Notes: generated from the sequence alone by a model not told the origin. DNA of 64,000 nt from Paracrocinitomix sp039939375 (GCA_039939375.1 JBDVJO010000011.1:868001-932000); one strand, 5' to 3'. Positions 18,489 through 25,830 are shown, counted from the stretch's first letter. Program-made: numbers and translations.

Positions 18489-18869
18489 ATGATGAAAGGC
18501 ATAATCTTTTTATTCTTATCCATGGCTTTGAGTGTGTATGCGCAAGATGACTCATTGGATATTTACGTTCCGCAGCATTTTATGGATTGGGATTGCGATA
18601 TGTCTACAGAAGATGGTTTTCATGTGTTTGCAATTGAAGAATTCGAAGATTATTCACTAGTAATGTTCGACAAATGGGGTGAAATAGTTTGGAAATCAAA
18701 TGACCATAGCGATTATTGGGTTCCTATGGAGGACAAATCACAAGAATTAGCAGAAGGGGTATATTTCTGGAGAATAACCTATACTTTATTGGAGGATGTT
18801 GATTTTGATGGCGTCAAAGAAAAAGTAGAAAAAGAAATCACAGGAAATACCTACTATTTGAAAAGATAA
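18489..18869 (+). CDS. minimal protein: signal peptide plus gliding-type C-terminal domain
   Basis: A 126-residue protein that seems to consist only of a signal peptide (MMKGIIFLFLSMALSVYAQ) and a divergent gliding-motility-associated C-terminal domain: IYVPQHF corresponds to the usual VFxPNxF start, MFDKWGEIVWKS to IYDRWGxxVF, SDYWVPMEDKSQELAEGVYFWRITY to WDGxxxGxxxPxGxYxYxI, and it ends in a short NTYYLKR. The typical NGDGxNDxF loop is replaced by DCDMSTEDGFHVF. It lies 31 bases behind the secreted esterase and is likely co-transcribed. Its role is unknown; it is too small to be an ordinary cargo. Confidence 0.7.
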   Translation: MMKGIIFLFLSMALSVYAQDDSLDIYVPQHFMDWDCDMSTEDGFHVFAIEEFEDYSLVMFDKWGEIVWKSNDHSDYWVPMEDKSQELAEGVYFWRITYTLLEDVDFDGVKEKVEKEITGNTYYLKR

Positions 18870-18928
18870 ATTTCATCTAAAAGTTCTGATTTTATTGCTA
18901 ATTTTATACTTCAAAATTCAGAGCAATC

Positions 18929-20980
18929 ATGACAAATTATCAGAATTATGTCAAAGGAGAATGGATCAGTGGAGAAGGTATAGAGACAGAACTATTTAAC
19001 GCAATTACAGGAGAGCAATTCGGAACATGTTCATCAGTAGGCCTTGATTATTCAGGTATGATGGATTACGCCAAAGAAAAAGGCGGACGCGCTTTGAGAA
19101 AAATGACCTTTACTCAAAGAGGTTTGATGTTGAAAGAATTAGCACTCTTTTTACAATCGAATAAAAGAAAATATTACGAAGTATCTGCCTGGACAGGAGC
19201 AACACGTGTAGATTCTTGGATTGATATCGAAGGTGGAATCGGAAACTTATTTGCCAATGCATCTTTGAGAAGACAGTTGCCAGATTTACCTTATCATGTT
19301 GAAGGAAATGCTGTGCCGCTTTCAAAAGGAGGGTCTTTTATTGGTCATCACATCATGGTGCCAAAACAAGGAGTTGCCATTCATATCAACGCATTCAACT
19401 TCCCAATTTGGGGAATGCTTGAAAAGATTGCAGTTAATCTTTTGGCTGGTGTTCCTGCAGTAGTGAAGCCATCTGAATATACTTGTTACCTCACCGAAGT
19501 GATGGTGAGAGATATTATCGATTCTAAAATACTACCTGAAGGAGCTTTACAATTAGTTGTTGGGCTAGGAAGAGGAGTGGTTGATTTTGCAGGAGCTGAA
19601 GATACAGTAACTTTCACAGGATCGGCAGCAACAGGGGCGATTATCGGAAATTTAGATAATATCCAAAATGATAATGTTGCTTTTAATCTAGAATGTGATT
19701 CATTAAACGCAGCAGTTTTAGGTAAAGATGCTGTTCCAGGAACAAAAGATTTTGACATCTTCATCAAAGAAGTTCAAAAAGAAATTACCATTAAAGCAGG
19801 GCAAAAATGTACTTCTGTAAGAAGAGTCATTGTTCCGGAAGAATTGATGGATGATGTGCAATCTGCTTTAGCAGCAAGGTTGGCAAAAAATACAATTGGA
19901 GACCCGGCTGACAAATCAGTTAGAATGGGTTCTTTAGCAACGCGTTTACAAGTTGAGCGTGTAAGAGCAAATATTGAATTATTACAGAAAGAGCAAGATA
20001 TTGTTATTGGTGATTTGGATGATTTTGATGTGATAGGAGCTGATAAAAATAAAGGAGCTTTCATGGCGCCAATTGTTTTTAGAAATGATGACCCCCACAC
20101 AAAAACTGGTGCTCACAACATTGAGTGTTTCGGTCCGGTAACTACTCTAATGCCTTACAAAGACTTGGCAGATGCAGTGGCAATTGCCAGATTAGGAAAG
20201 GGGTCGTTGGTATCTTCTATCATTACTTCTGATATGGATATCGCGACAGAATATACAGTAGAAGCAGCCTCAATGCACGGTAGAATCCATATCCTGAATG
20301 AAAGATGTGCTGCAGAATCTACAGGACACGGTTCTCCAATGCCAATGTTAGTGCATGGTGGACCAGGAAGAGCAGGTGGCGGAGAAGAAATGGGTGGAAT
20401 CAGAGGAGTGAAACATTACTTGCAAAGAACAGCCATTCAAGGGCATCCGCAAACCATTACAGCAATTACAAAACAATTCCAATACGGAGCAGATCAACCA
20501 GAAGCGAATCCACATGTGTTTAGACAACATTTTGAAGAATTGCAGGTTGGAGATACCGTTTTCACGCACAAGCACACCGTTACAGAGGCGGATATCGTGA
20601 ATTTTGCAAATGTGTCTGGAGATAATTTCTATGCGCACGTAGATGCAACTTCATTAGACGGGACCATGTTTGAGCAGAGAGTGGCTCATGGTTATTTCGT
20701 TTTGGCAAAAGCAGCCGGATTATTTGTTGATCCTAAAAAAGGACCAGTTCTCTTAAACTACGGAATTGATGAATGTCGATTCACAAAACCCGTTTATATA
20801 GGAACGACCATGGGAGTGCGTTTCACAGTAAAAGAGAAAATAGACCAAGAGAAAAAGAATGATGCAGATGTTGCCAAAGGAATTGTAAAATTCTTGGTGG
20901 ATATGTATGACGAAACTGGCGACACAATTGGTGTGGCAACCATTTTAACAATGGTGAAAAAAATAGATCAGAGTAAATAA
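18929..20980 (+). CDS. paaZ: bifunctional oxepin-CoA hydrolase / 3-oxo-5,6-dehydrosuberyl-CoA semialdehyde dehydrogenase
   Basis: Ring-opening enzyme of aerobic phenylacetate degradation: the C-terminal MaoC-type hydratase opens oxepin-CoA and the N-terminal aldehyde dehydrogenase oxidises the aldehyde with NADP. The 683-residue length is normal. The dehydrogenase (about 1-510) has the cofactor loop FTGSAATG, catalytic Glu255 in FNLECDS and Cys294 in GQKCTSVRR. The hydratase (about 535-680) has the catalytic pair in SGDNFYAHVD and the RVAHGYF helix. No other paa genes (paaABCDE, paaK) are in the window; an enoyl-CoA hydratase follows directly. Confidence 0.93.
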   Translation: MTNYQNYVKGEWISGEGIETELFNAITGEQFGTCSSVGLDYSGMMDYAKEKGGRALRKMTFTQRGLMLKELALFLQSNKRKYYEVSAWTGATRVDSWIDIEGGIGNLFANASLRRQLPDLPYHVEGNAVPLSKGGSFIGHHIMVPKQGVAIHINAFNFPIWGMLEKIAVNLLAGVPAVVKPSEYTCYLTEVMVRDIIDSKILPEGALQLVVGLGRGVVDFAGAEDTVTFTGSAATGAIIGNLDNIQNDNVAFNLECDSLNAAVLGKDAVPGTKDFDIFIKEVQKEITIKAGQKCTSVRRVIVPEELMDDVQSALAARLAKNTIGDPADKSVRMGSLATRLQVERVRANIELLQKEQDIVIGDLDDFDVIGADKNKGAFMAPIVFRNDDPHTKTGAHNIECFGPVTTLMPYKDLADAVAIARLGKGSLVSSIITSDMDIATEYTVEAASMHGRIHILNERCAAESTGHGSPMPMLVHGGPGRAGGGEEMGGIRGVKHYLQRTAIQGHPQTITAITKQFQYGADQPEANPHVFRQHFEELQVGDTVFTHKHTVTEADIVNFANVSGDNFYAHVDATSLDGTMFEQRVAHGYFVLAKAAGLFVDPKKGPVLLNYGIDECRFTKPVYIGTTMGVRFTVKEKIDQEKKNDADVAKGIVKFLVDMYDETGDTIGVATILTMVKKIDQSK

Positions 20981-20994
20981 ACCGATTTTCGTTT

Positions 20995-21075
20995 TTCGTG
21001 TTTCGTTTTTAGAAATATGAAACCGAAAAACGAAAAGTCCCGCGAAGCGAGGACGAACGAAAAACGAAACACGAA
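20995..21075. repeat. long inverted repeat between paaZ and the enoyl-CoA hydratase gene
   Basis: A perfect 16-bp inverted repeat (20995-21010 with 21060-21075) encloses a second copy of the arm sequence (around 21024-21036) and a small GC hairpin with a GAA loop around 21040-21052. It ends one base before the ATG of the hydratase gene. It resembles in style the nested repeats of the sulfur cluster. Confidence 0.8.
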
Positions 21076-21076
21076 T

Positions 21077-21847
21077 ATGAGTGCAGTAAACCAAGGACAT
21101 GTAAATGTAGAAGTATCAGAACACGGAATCGCAACAATTGAGTTTGGGCATCCGCTGAGTAATTCATTACCAGGTAAAATTTTAGAGAAGTTAAGAAAGA
21201 CAATTACTGATATTGGAGCTCAAAATGACGTTAAAGTGATTATCCTAAAATCAGCCGGTGAAAGAGCTTTTTGTGGCGGTGCATCTTTTGACGAATTAAT
21301 CGCGATTAATGATGAAAAAACTGGTTTAGAATTCTTTTCAGGATTTGCCAATGTCATCAACGCAATCAGAAAATGTCCGAAGTTAGTAATCGGAAGAGTT
21401 CAAGGTAAAGCTGTAGGTGGTGGAGTAGGAATCGCATCTGCTGTAGATTATTGTTTTGCAACAAAATTTGCTTCAGTTAAACTTTCTGAGTTAGCAGTAG
21501 GAATCGGACCATACGTGGTTGGACCTGCAGTTCAAAGAAAAGTTGGATTATCTGCATTTTCTCAAATGACGATTAATGCCACTGAATTTCAAACGGCAGA
21601 ATGGGCGAGAGAAAAAGGATTATACATGGATGTTTATGATTCTGCTGAAGAAATGGATGCTGGAATTCAAGCATTAGCAGCAAAATTAGCTGGATCAAAT
21701 CCAGAATCAATGGCAAAATTGAAAAAAGTTTTCTGGGAAGGAACAGAAACTTGGGATAACTTGTTAAAAGTCAGAGCAGCAATTTCAGGTGAGTTGGTAT
21801 TGTCTGATTTCACCAAAAACGCAATTAACGCATTTAAAAAGAAATAA
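21077..21847 (+). CDS. enoyl-CoA hydratase/isomerase family protein
   Basis: A 256-residue crotonase-fold enzyme acting on acyl-CoA thioesters. The oxyanion-hole elements are seen in AFCGGASFDEL and GKAVGGGVGIASAVDYCFA, and the second half has LSELAVGIGPYVVGPAV. Directly following paaZ, it may supply a hydratase or isomerase step (PaaF/PaaG-like) of phenylacetate breakdown; that is inference from position. I start it at the ATG at 21077 (MSAVNQGHVNV). An in-frame ATG at 21017 would translate the inverted repeat into a lysine/arginine-rich leader with no family counterpart. It is three bases from the mrp start. Confidence 0.88.
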   Translation: MSAVNQGHVNVEVSEHGIATIEFGHPLSNSLPGKILEKLRKTITDIGAQNDVKVIILKSAGERAFCGGASFDELIAINDEKTGLEFFSGFANVINAIRKCPKLVIGRVQGKAVGGGVGIASAVDYCFATKFASVKLSELAVGIGPYVVGPAVQRKVGLSAFSQMTINATEFQTAEWAREKGLYMDVYDSAEEMDAGIQALAAKLAGSNPESMAKLKKVFWEGTETWDNLLKVRAAISGELVLSDFTKNAINAFKKK

Positions 21848-21850
21848 GGT

Positions 21851-22912
21851 TTGAGTATAACAATAGAGGCAGTAAAAGAGGCGCTTAAGAAGGTAATTGA
21901 GCCAGACTTAAAAAAGGATATCATCACCCTTGACTTGGTAGAAGACATCAAAATTGATGGCAACAAAATTTCTTTTGTAGTTAAGGTATATAATCCAGCA
22001 ATGCATGCAAAAAAACGTATGCAAGAGGCGCTTGAATTTCAATTAGAGCGAGCATTTGGAAAAGATGTTGATGCAGAAATTTCGCTGCAGCCATTGCCAA
22101 AGGATAAAGAACCAGAAGTAAGATCAGTGCTCTCAAATGTCAAGAACATTATTGCTGTTGCCTCAGGTAAAGGAGGAGTAGGAAAGTCAACCGTCACTTC
22201 TAATTTAGCTGCCGGTTTAGCAAAAATGGGATACAAAGTTGGATTAGTTGATGCGGATATTTATGGTCCTTCTGCGCCCACTATGTTTGATGTTGTAGGT
22301 CACAGACCACAAGGAGTTGAGGTAGATGGCAAAACATTAATAAAACCAGTAGAATCTTACGGCGTTAAAATCTTGTCGATTGGGTTTTTTGCAGATCCTG
22401 ATCAGGCAGTAGTTTGGAGAGGACCCATGGCAACAAAGGCCTTGAATCAAATGTTTAAAGATGCTGATTGGGGTGAATTGGATTTCATGATTGTTGATTT
22501 GCCTCCCGGAACAGGTGACGTACATTTAACCTTGGTTCAAAACGTTCCTTTAACAGGTGCAATTATCGTAAGTACTCCTCAAGAAGTGGCTTTGGCAGAT
22601 GCTCGTAAAGGAATCAATATGTTTAGAATGGATTCTTTGAAAGTTCCTGTTTTAGGGATTGTGGAGAACATGGCTTATTTCACTCCGGCAGAATTGCCAG
22701 ACAATAAATATTATATTTTTGGGCAAGATGGGGCTAAGAACTTGGCAGAGGCTATGGATGTTCCTTTATTAGCTCAAATCCCATTAATTCAATCAGTAAG
22801 AGAGTCGGGAGACGTTGGTAGACCAGCTGTTTTACAAGATGATACACCATCATCTAAGGTTTTTGATGAATTTGTTCGTAAATTCGTAACAGCTCTTAAG
22901 CTTAAAGGATGA
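21851..22912 (+). CDS. Mrp/NBP35 family Fe-S carrier ATPase
   Basis: A P-loop ATPase that carries or inserts Fe-S clusters. The 353 residues begin with a DUF59/MIP18-like domain (about 1-85), then the deviant Walker A ASGKGGVGKST (106-113), DADIYGPSAP and the DLPPGTGDVHLTL motif. The CxxC usually found before the C-terminus in the E. coli homologue is absent; the matching stretch reads NMAYFTPAELPDNKYYIFG, a form I associate with Bacteroidota. The start is a TTG at 21851, three bases after the hydratase stop. The stop overlaps the NifU-like gene by four bases, supporting a joint role. Confidence 0.92.
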   Translation: MSITIEAVKEALKKVIEPDLKKDIITLDLVEDIKIDGNKISFVVKVYNPAMHAKKRMQEALEFQLERAFGKDVDAEISLQPLPKDKEPEVRSVLSNVKNIIAVASGKGGVGKSTVTSNLAAGLAKMGYKVGLVDADIYGPSAPTMFDVVGHRPQGVEVDGKTLIKPVESYGVKILSIGFFADPDQAVVWRGPMATKALNQMFKDADWGELDFMIVDLPPGTGDVHLTLVQNVPLTGAIIVSTPQEVALADARKGINMFRMDSLKVPVLGIVENMAYFTPAELPDNKYYIFGQDGAKNLAEAMDVPLLAQIPLIQSVRESGDVGRPAVLQDDTPSSKVFDEFVRKFVTALKLKG

Positions 22913-23133
22913 TTCAACAAGAAAAAATAGAAATTGCTTTAAATTCAATTCGACCGTTTTTGCAAAGAGATGGCGGAGATGTTGAATTCGTTTCTGTTGA
23001 TAACGATATTGTAAGCGTTCGACTTGTAGGTGCATGCGAAACTTGTTCAATGCAAGCCTCTACCTTAAAAGCAGGGATAGAGGAATCTATCATGAACGCT
23101 ATTCCAGAAGTAAAGGGCGTAATTTCGGTTTAA
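22909..23133 (+). CDS. NifU C-terminal domain (NFU) Fe-S carrier protein
   Basis: A 74-residue protein made of the NFU domain only. The conserved FLQRDGGDVEFV near the N-terminus and the cluster-binding CETC motif (Cys43 and Cys46) within LVGACETCSMQASTLKAGIE are intact. Such proteins carry a 4Fe-4S cluster between two subunits and deliver it to targets. The overlap with the Mrp gene suggests the two act together in cluster delivery. Confidence 0.93.
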   Translation: MIQQEKIEIALNSIRPFLQRDGGDVEFVSVDNDIVSVRLVGACETCSMQASTLKAGIEESIMNAIPEVKGVISV

Positions 23134-23168
23134 GATGTGCTTCATAAATTATTTTAGATATCAGATTA

Positions 23169-23207
23169 GGCTCTTACGCATGAAGCAATCGGCTAAAAAT
23201 AAGAGCC
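23169..23207. terminator. possible terminator hairpin between convergent genes
   Basis: GGCTCTTA at 23169-23176 can pair with TAAGAGCC at 23200-23207. The loop of 23 bases is long and the T run is poor, so this is only a candidate for ending the mrp-nfu transcript. Confidence 0.35.
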
Positions 23208-23211
23208 AAGT

Positions 23212-23766
23212 TTAATTTTCTAATGCCTGCATAAAAGACTTAAAGTCTTTGACAACCTGTTCTGACAATGAATCATGCTCATGTGATACGTTTTCATTGT
23301 TTGATTGCTCTCTGTAAATGAGCTTGTCATAATGAAAATATGAGATAATCTCATTTGGATCTGGTATAGGTTGGTTGTAGTCTAATGGTTGGTCATAGAA
23401 CTTTTCTGACACATAACTCAATTTTCCATCCATAGGATAAAATCTCCATACAGAGTGCTCACTGCTTTCTCGTGAGGCAATGATCAAAGCAAATTCGTTA
23501 TCATAGAAATAATACTTGACTTCTTGCAATCCTACTTGCTTCTTTTTCGTTGCAGTATATTCTTCACCACTTAAAGAGCGATTAACAGCATCATAATAAT
23601 TGTCGTAAATCTCTTCCTTGATAAGCTCAAGTGTATCAATCTTAGGTTCAGGAATAATGACTTCTTCTACATCCGCTGTTTCAACTTCATCTTGACATGA
23701 ATGAAGAATTGGAAAAATTGCTCCAATTAATAAGATGTAAAACCAGTAATCTTTCACTTTGCTCAT
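23212..23766 (-). CDS. hypothetical lipoprotein
   Basis: A 184-residue protein with a lipoprotein signal (FYILLIGAIFPILHSC; acylated Cys24) and then an acidic stretch (QDEVETADVEEVIIPEP). The rest is a mixed, mostly polar sequence rich in Tyr and acidic residues, with no motif I recognise. It is the farther member of a run of minus-strand genes downstream of the WYL regulator, separated from it by about 50 bases. Probably anchored in the outer or inner membrane facing the periplasm. Confidence 0.75.
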   Translation of the reverse strand: MSKVKDYWFYILLIGAIFPILHSCQDEVETADVEEVIIPEPKIDTLELIKEEIYDNYYDAVNRSLSGEEYTATKKKQVGLQEVKYYFYDNEFALIIASRESSEHSVWRFYPMDGKLSYVSEKFYDQPLDYNQPIPDPNEIISYFHYDKLIYREQSNNENVSHEHDSLSEQVVKDFKSFMQALEN

Positions 23767-23818
23767 ATGAACAAATATAAATAAATGTGTTTAGAATTAA
23801 TCTGTTGTGAGGAAAGTT

Positions 23819-24544
23819 TCAAGAATGGCAGGCTTGATCATCCCCAAACTTTTCTCGATACTGTTTTCTTTCTTCTTCAAAATATGCTTGCAGATTGAAC
23901 TTCCTGTTTTCAAATTTGTCTTGTAATATTTTAAAATGTTGGATACGATCAACTCTAAAGGCCCTGTATTCATCACGTAAATGACACCATGCCATTAATA
24001 TCCACTTCTGATTGGTGGATAATATCGCGTAAGGTTCAATCTTTCTGAAAGTGATGTTGGGATCTTCTGCTTTTCGATAATTGATTTCAATATAATTCAA
24101 GTTCGTTATTGCGAGCTGAATTTCAGAAAGGGCATTGCTGTTAATGTTTTCTCTAGCGGTGTCAAAAATGTGAATCTGTTTACTGAGGGCCTCACTTTTC
24201 TCTAAAATAGACGATCTAAATACTGATTTGATTTTGACCATTGCGTCTTCTAAATCAGATAACAATGACCCGTCTTTAGTGCTTTTAACGATTTTATGGG
24301 CCGTAATTAAGGCATTCGCTTCTTTCTCTGAAAACTGAACCGGAGCAACAGTGTAGCCGTCCATCAAGCTATAACCAACACCTTCAATTGTGATGACCGG
24401 AACTCCGGCTTCTTCTAATTTTCGGATATCTCTGTAAACCGTTCGCACACTGACCTCAAACTTCGCTGCAATTTCAGTTGAAGTCAATACTCTTTTTGAT
24501 TTTAAGAGCGTTAAAATGGATATGAGGCGTGCTAATTGAGACAT
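23819..24544 (-). CDS. WYL-domain transcriptional regulator (YafY family)
   Basis: A 241-residue DNA-binding regulator. The N-terminal HTH_11-type winged helix shows RLISILTLLKSKRVLTSTEIAAKFEVS then VRTVYRDIRKLEEAGVPV, typical of the DeoR/YafY group. The WYL domain occupies roughly 130-210 (EINYRKAEDPN, RKIEPYAIL, WILMAWCHLRDEYRAFRVDRI), a ligand-sensing SH3-like fold. It follows a VOC-family gene 44 bases upstream, a common pairing in which the regulator controls the dioxygenase-like gene. A terminator sits directly in front of its start codon, so it may be expressed mainly by read-through. The ligand is unknown. Confidence 0.9.
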   Translation of the reverse strand: MSQLARLISILTLLKSKRVLTSTEIAAKFEVSVRTVYRDIRKLEEAGVPVITIEGVGYSLMDGYTVAPVQFSEKEANALITAHKIVKSTKDGSLLSDLEDAMVKIKSVFRSSILEKSEALSKQIHIFDTARENINSNALSEIQLAITNLNYIEINYRKAEDPNITFRKIEPYAILSTNQKWILMAWCHLRDEYRAFRVDRIQHFKILQDKFENRKFNLQAYFEEERKQYREKFGDDQACHS

Positions 24545-24579
24545 AAAAAAAGATGGATTCCCAAAAAGAAACCCATCTT
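24545..24579 (-). terminator. intrinsic terminator between the VOC gene and the WYL regulator gene
   Basis: On the minus strand AAGATGG (complement 24573-24579) pairs with CCATCTT (complement 24550-24556), with partial inner pairing, then a T run that ends at the ATG of the regulator gene. Confidence 0.7.
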
Positions 24580-24588
24580 CAGTTTAAT

Positions 24589-24960
24589 TTATTTAAATGA
24601 GTGAAGCGCAATTCTGTTGCCCTCAGTATCTAAGAAAACAGCCATAAAACCGTTTTCACCAATATCAGTTTTTGGCATCATAATTTTGCCTCCAGCAGCT
24701 TCAACTCTTGCTAATGGAACACTCAAATCATCCCCACCATTTAAATATAGTGTAGGACCTTCAGGTGAAGGCTTGAATCCTTCCATTTCCACTAGTCCAC
24801 CTCCAACGCCACCTGCGTCATTATCATAAGGAAACATGGCGTATTTCATGTTGTCCATATCCATTCTCTGAATTTCACAAGCTAACATCTCACTGTAGAA
24901 TTTCACAGCTCTATCCATGTCTGTCACGGCTATTTCAAACCAACTAATTGCATTTTTCAT
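24589..24960 (-). CDS. VOC (glyoxalase/bleomycin resistance) superfamily protein
   Basis: A 123-residue protein of two beta-alpha-beta-beta-beta units. The start WFEIAVTDMDRAVKFYSEML and the end GFMAVFLDTEGNRIALHS are typical of the superfamily, whose members bind a metal and act as lyases, dioxygenases or antibiotic-binding proteins. I use the ATG with complement 24958-24960 (MKNAISWFEI); nine extra residues upstream are possible but lack family support. It is the first gene of a unit with the WYL regulator. The actual reaction cannot be told. Confidence 0.88.
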   Translation of the reverse strand: MKNAISWFEIAVTDMDRAVKFYSEMLACEIQRMDMDNMKYAMFPYDNDAGGVGGGLVEMEGFKPSPEGPTLYLNGGDDLSVPLARVEAAGGKIMMPKTDIGENGFMAVFLDTEGNRIALHSFK

Positions 24961-24984
24961 TGTTTTAAATTTTAAGTTATGAGT

Positions 24985-25018
24985 CAAAAGTAACTCAAGG
25001 TTGTGACAGATTATGTCA
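24985..25018 (-). promoter_or_regulatory. candidate promoter and operator of the VOC gene
   Basis: On the minus strand TACTTTTG (24985-24992) fits the TAnnTTTG -7 element 24 bases before the VOC start. About 11 bases upstream lies the inverted repeat TGACA-N5-TGTCA (25004-25018), which covers the expected -33 region. This is a plausible binding site for the WYL regulator; the binding is inferred. Confidence 0.5.
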
Positions 25019-25053
25019 GGGGTTTAAAGTAGTAAAAAATTTATTCCCAAAAC

Positions 25054-25081
25054 AAAAAAGTCCCCCCAAAATGAGAAGACT
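25054..25081 (-). terminator. intrinsic terminator of the lipoprotein gene at 25110-25499
   Basis: A 9-bp stem with G-U pairs on the minus strand (AGTCTTCTC with GGGGGGACT, complement 25059-25081) followed by a T run. Confidence 0.65.
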
Positions 25082-25109
25082 CCTAGTTAATAATGAAAAT
25101 TTAGAAATT

Positions 25110-25499
25110 TTATTCTTTAAGATTCATTCCAAATCCAATTCCGCAACCATAATAGACACTGAGCTCTATGGTATGTTTTCCTGTGTTCAAGGTTTCATGT
25201 TCTATTCCAGGAGTGAGCAGCCATGATTCAACAGTTCCGTATTCAGACTTTACACTCGCCACTTCATAGATATACCCATCCAACATAGTAATAGGATCAC
25301 ATTTGTAATATTTTGTGGTGGAATTTTTAGCTATGTTGCCAATTGAAATTCCTTGAAATTTAAAATCTTTTATTTTCTCGTCACTGTTATTTGTGAATCG
25401 AACCTCAAGTTTATTGGTAGGACGTATTTCATCCTTTTTACATGAGTTTAATGTTGCAACTGCACCCGTTATCAGTGCTAGCAAAAATATTTTTTTCAT
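25110..25499 (-). CDS. hypothetical lipoprotein
   Basis: A 129-residue protein with a lipoprotein signal (MKKIFLLALITGAVATLNSC; Cys20). The start at complement 25497-25499 is chosen because it begins the signal peptide; an ATG six codons upstream is less likely. The body LEVRFTNNSDEKIKDFKFQGISIG is reminiscent of a small beta-sandwich, but I do not recognise a family. It is transcribed away from the cysteine cluster and has its own terminator. Confidence 0.7.
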   Translation of the reverse strand: MKKIFLLALITGAVATLNSCKKDEIRPTNKLEVRFTNNSDEKIKDFKFQGISIGNIAKNSTTKYYKCDPITMLDGYIYEVASVKSEYGTVESWLLTPGIEHETLNTGKHTIELSVYYGCGIGFGMNLKE

Positions 25500-25579
25500 A
25501 ATTTCTTTTTGTAGCATGATGCCGAAAATTAAAAAAGGGTTGCATTTATTAATAATCTACCAAATAAGTAGAATAAAAG

Positions 25580-25610
25580 TTTGGAGATTAAAAATATTGA
25601 TTTACCTTTG
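25580..25610 (+). promoter_or_regulatory. near-consensus Bacteroidota promoter of the cysteine-cluster leader
   Basis: TTTG (25580-25583), a 19-base spacer and TACCTTTG (25603-25610) match TTTG-N19-TAnnTTTG exactly. The start of transcription should be about 4-6 bases after 25610, which puts the first leader ATG (25620) almost at the mRNA 5' end. This is the clearest promoter in the window. Confidence 0.8.
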
Positions 25611-25619
25611 GCCTCAGAA

Positions 25620-25679
25620 ATGAAATTGACTGCAAAAAATATGATGTGTTGTATGAACTGTTCCGAAAGGAAGGGCTAA
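25620..25679 (+). CDS. leader peptide 1, Cys/Met-rich, 19 residues
   Basis: A mini-gene from ATG 25620 to TAA 25677-25679 with sequence MKLTAKNMMCCMNCSERKG. Five of seven codons from 8 to 14 are Met or Cys (Cys10, Cys11, Cys14; Met8, Met9, Met12 also present, so six of seven). It starts within about ten bases of the predicted transcript start and is followed 27 bases later by a strong terminator. The second leader at 25831 has the same K-N-M-x-C-C-M-x-C block in the same order. In front of sulfite reduction and cysteine synthesis genes, the natural reading is a sensor of charged Cys-tRNA (perhaps also Met-tRNA) in transcription attenuation. The product itself is probably not functional. Role inferred, sequence pattern seen directly. 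Confidence 0.75.
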   Translation: MKLTAKNMMCCMNCSERKG

Positions 25680-25706
25680 TAGAACTATATCCATATATAA
25701 TACTCT

Positions 25707-25740
25707 AAAAAAGGCCTTTCGATATCGAAAGGCCTTTTTT
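25707..25740 (+). terminator. attenuator terminator 1
   Basis: A perfect 34-base palindrome: 17-base arms at 25707-25723 and 25724-25740, with GGCCTTTCG and CGAAAGGCC in the stem and six T at the end. The 5' arm segment CCTTTCG (25715-25721) can instead pair with CGAAAGG (25664-25670) inside leader 1, just after its last Cys codon, which would prevent the terminator from forming. Confidence 0.85.
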
Positions 25741-25744
25741 ATTT

Positions 25745-25776
25745 CTCCCCCTTTGGAGGGGGAATAAAGGGGGAGG
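25745..25776. repeat. C-rich/G-rich inverted repeat between the two leader modules
   Basis: CTCCCCCTTT (25745-25754) is perfectly complementary to AAAGGGGGAG (25766-25775), and its C run can alternatively pair with a nearer GGGGG (25758-25762). The two pairings exclude each other. I recall similar CCCCTTTGGAGGGG stretches between genes of other Bacteroidota, so it may be a dispersed repeat and not part of the attenuator. Confidence 0.65.
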
Positions 25777-25830
25777 ATAATAAAGTATCGCGATAGTCTG
25801 TATGACACCAAATCGCCAAAAAAGAAAAAA

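Noticed and set aside
21017..21076. Longer enoyl-CoA hydratase start (ATG at 21017)
   Set aside because: The extra 20 residues are a Lys/Arg/Glu-rich translation of an inverted repeat.
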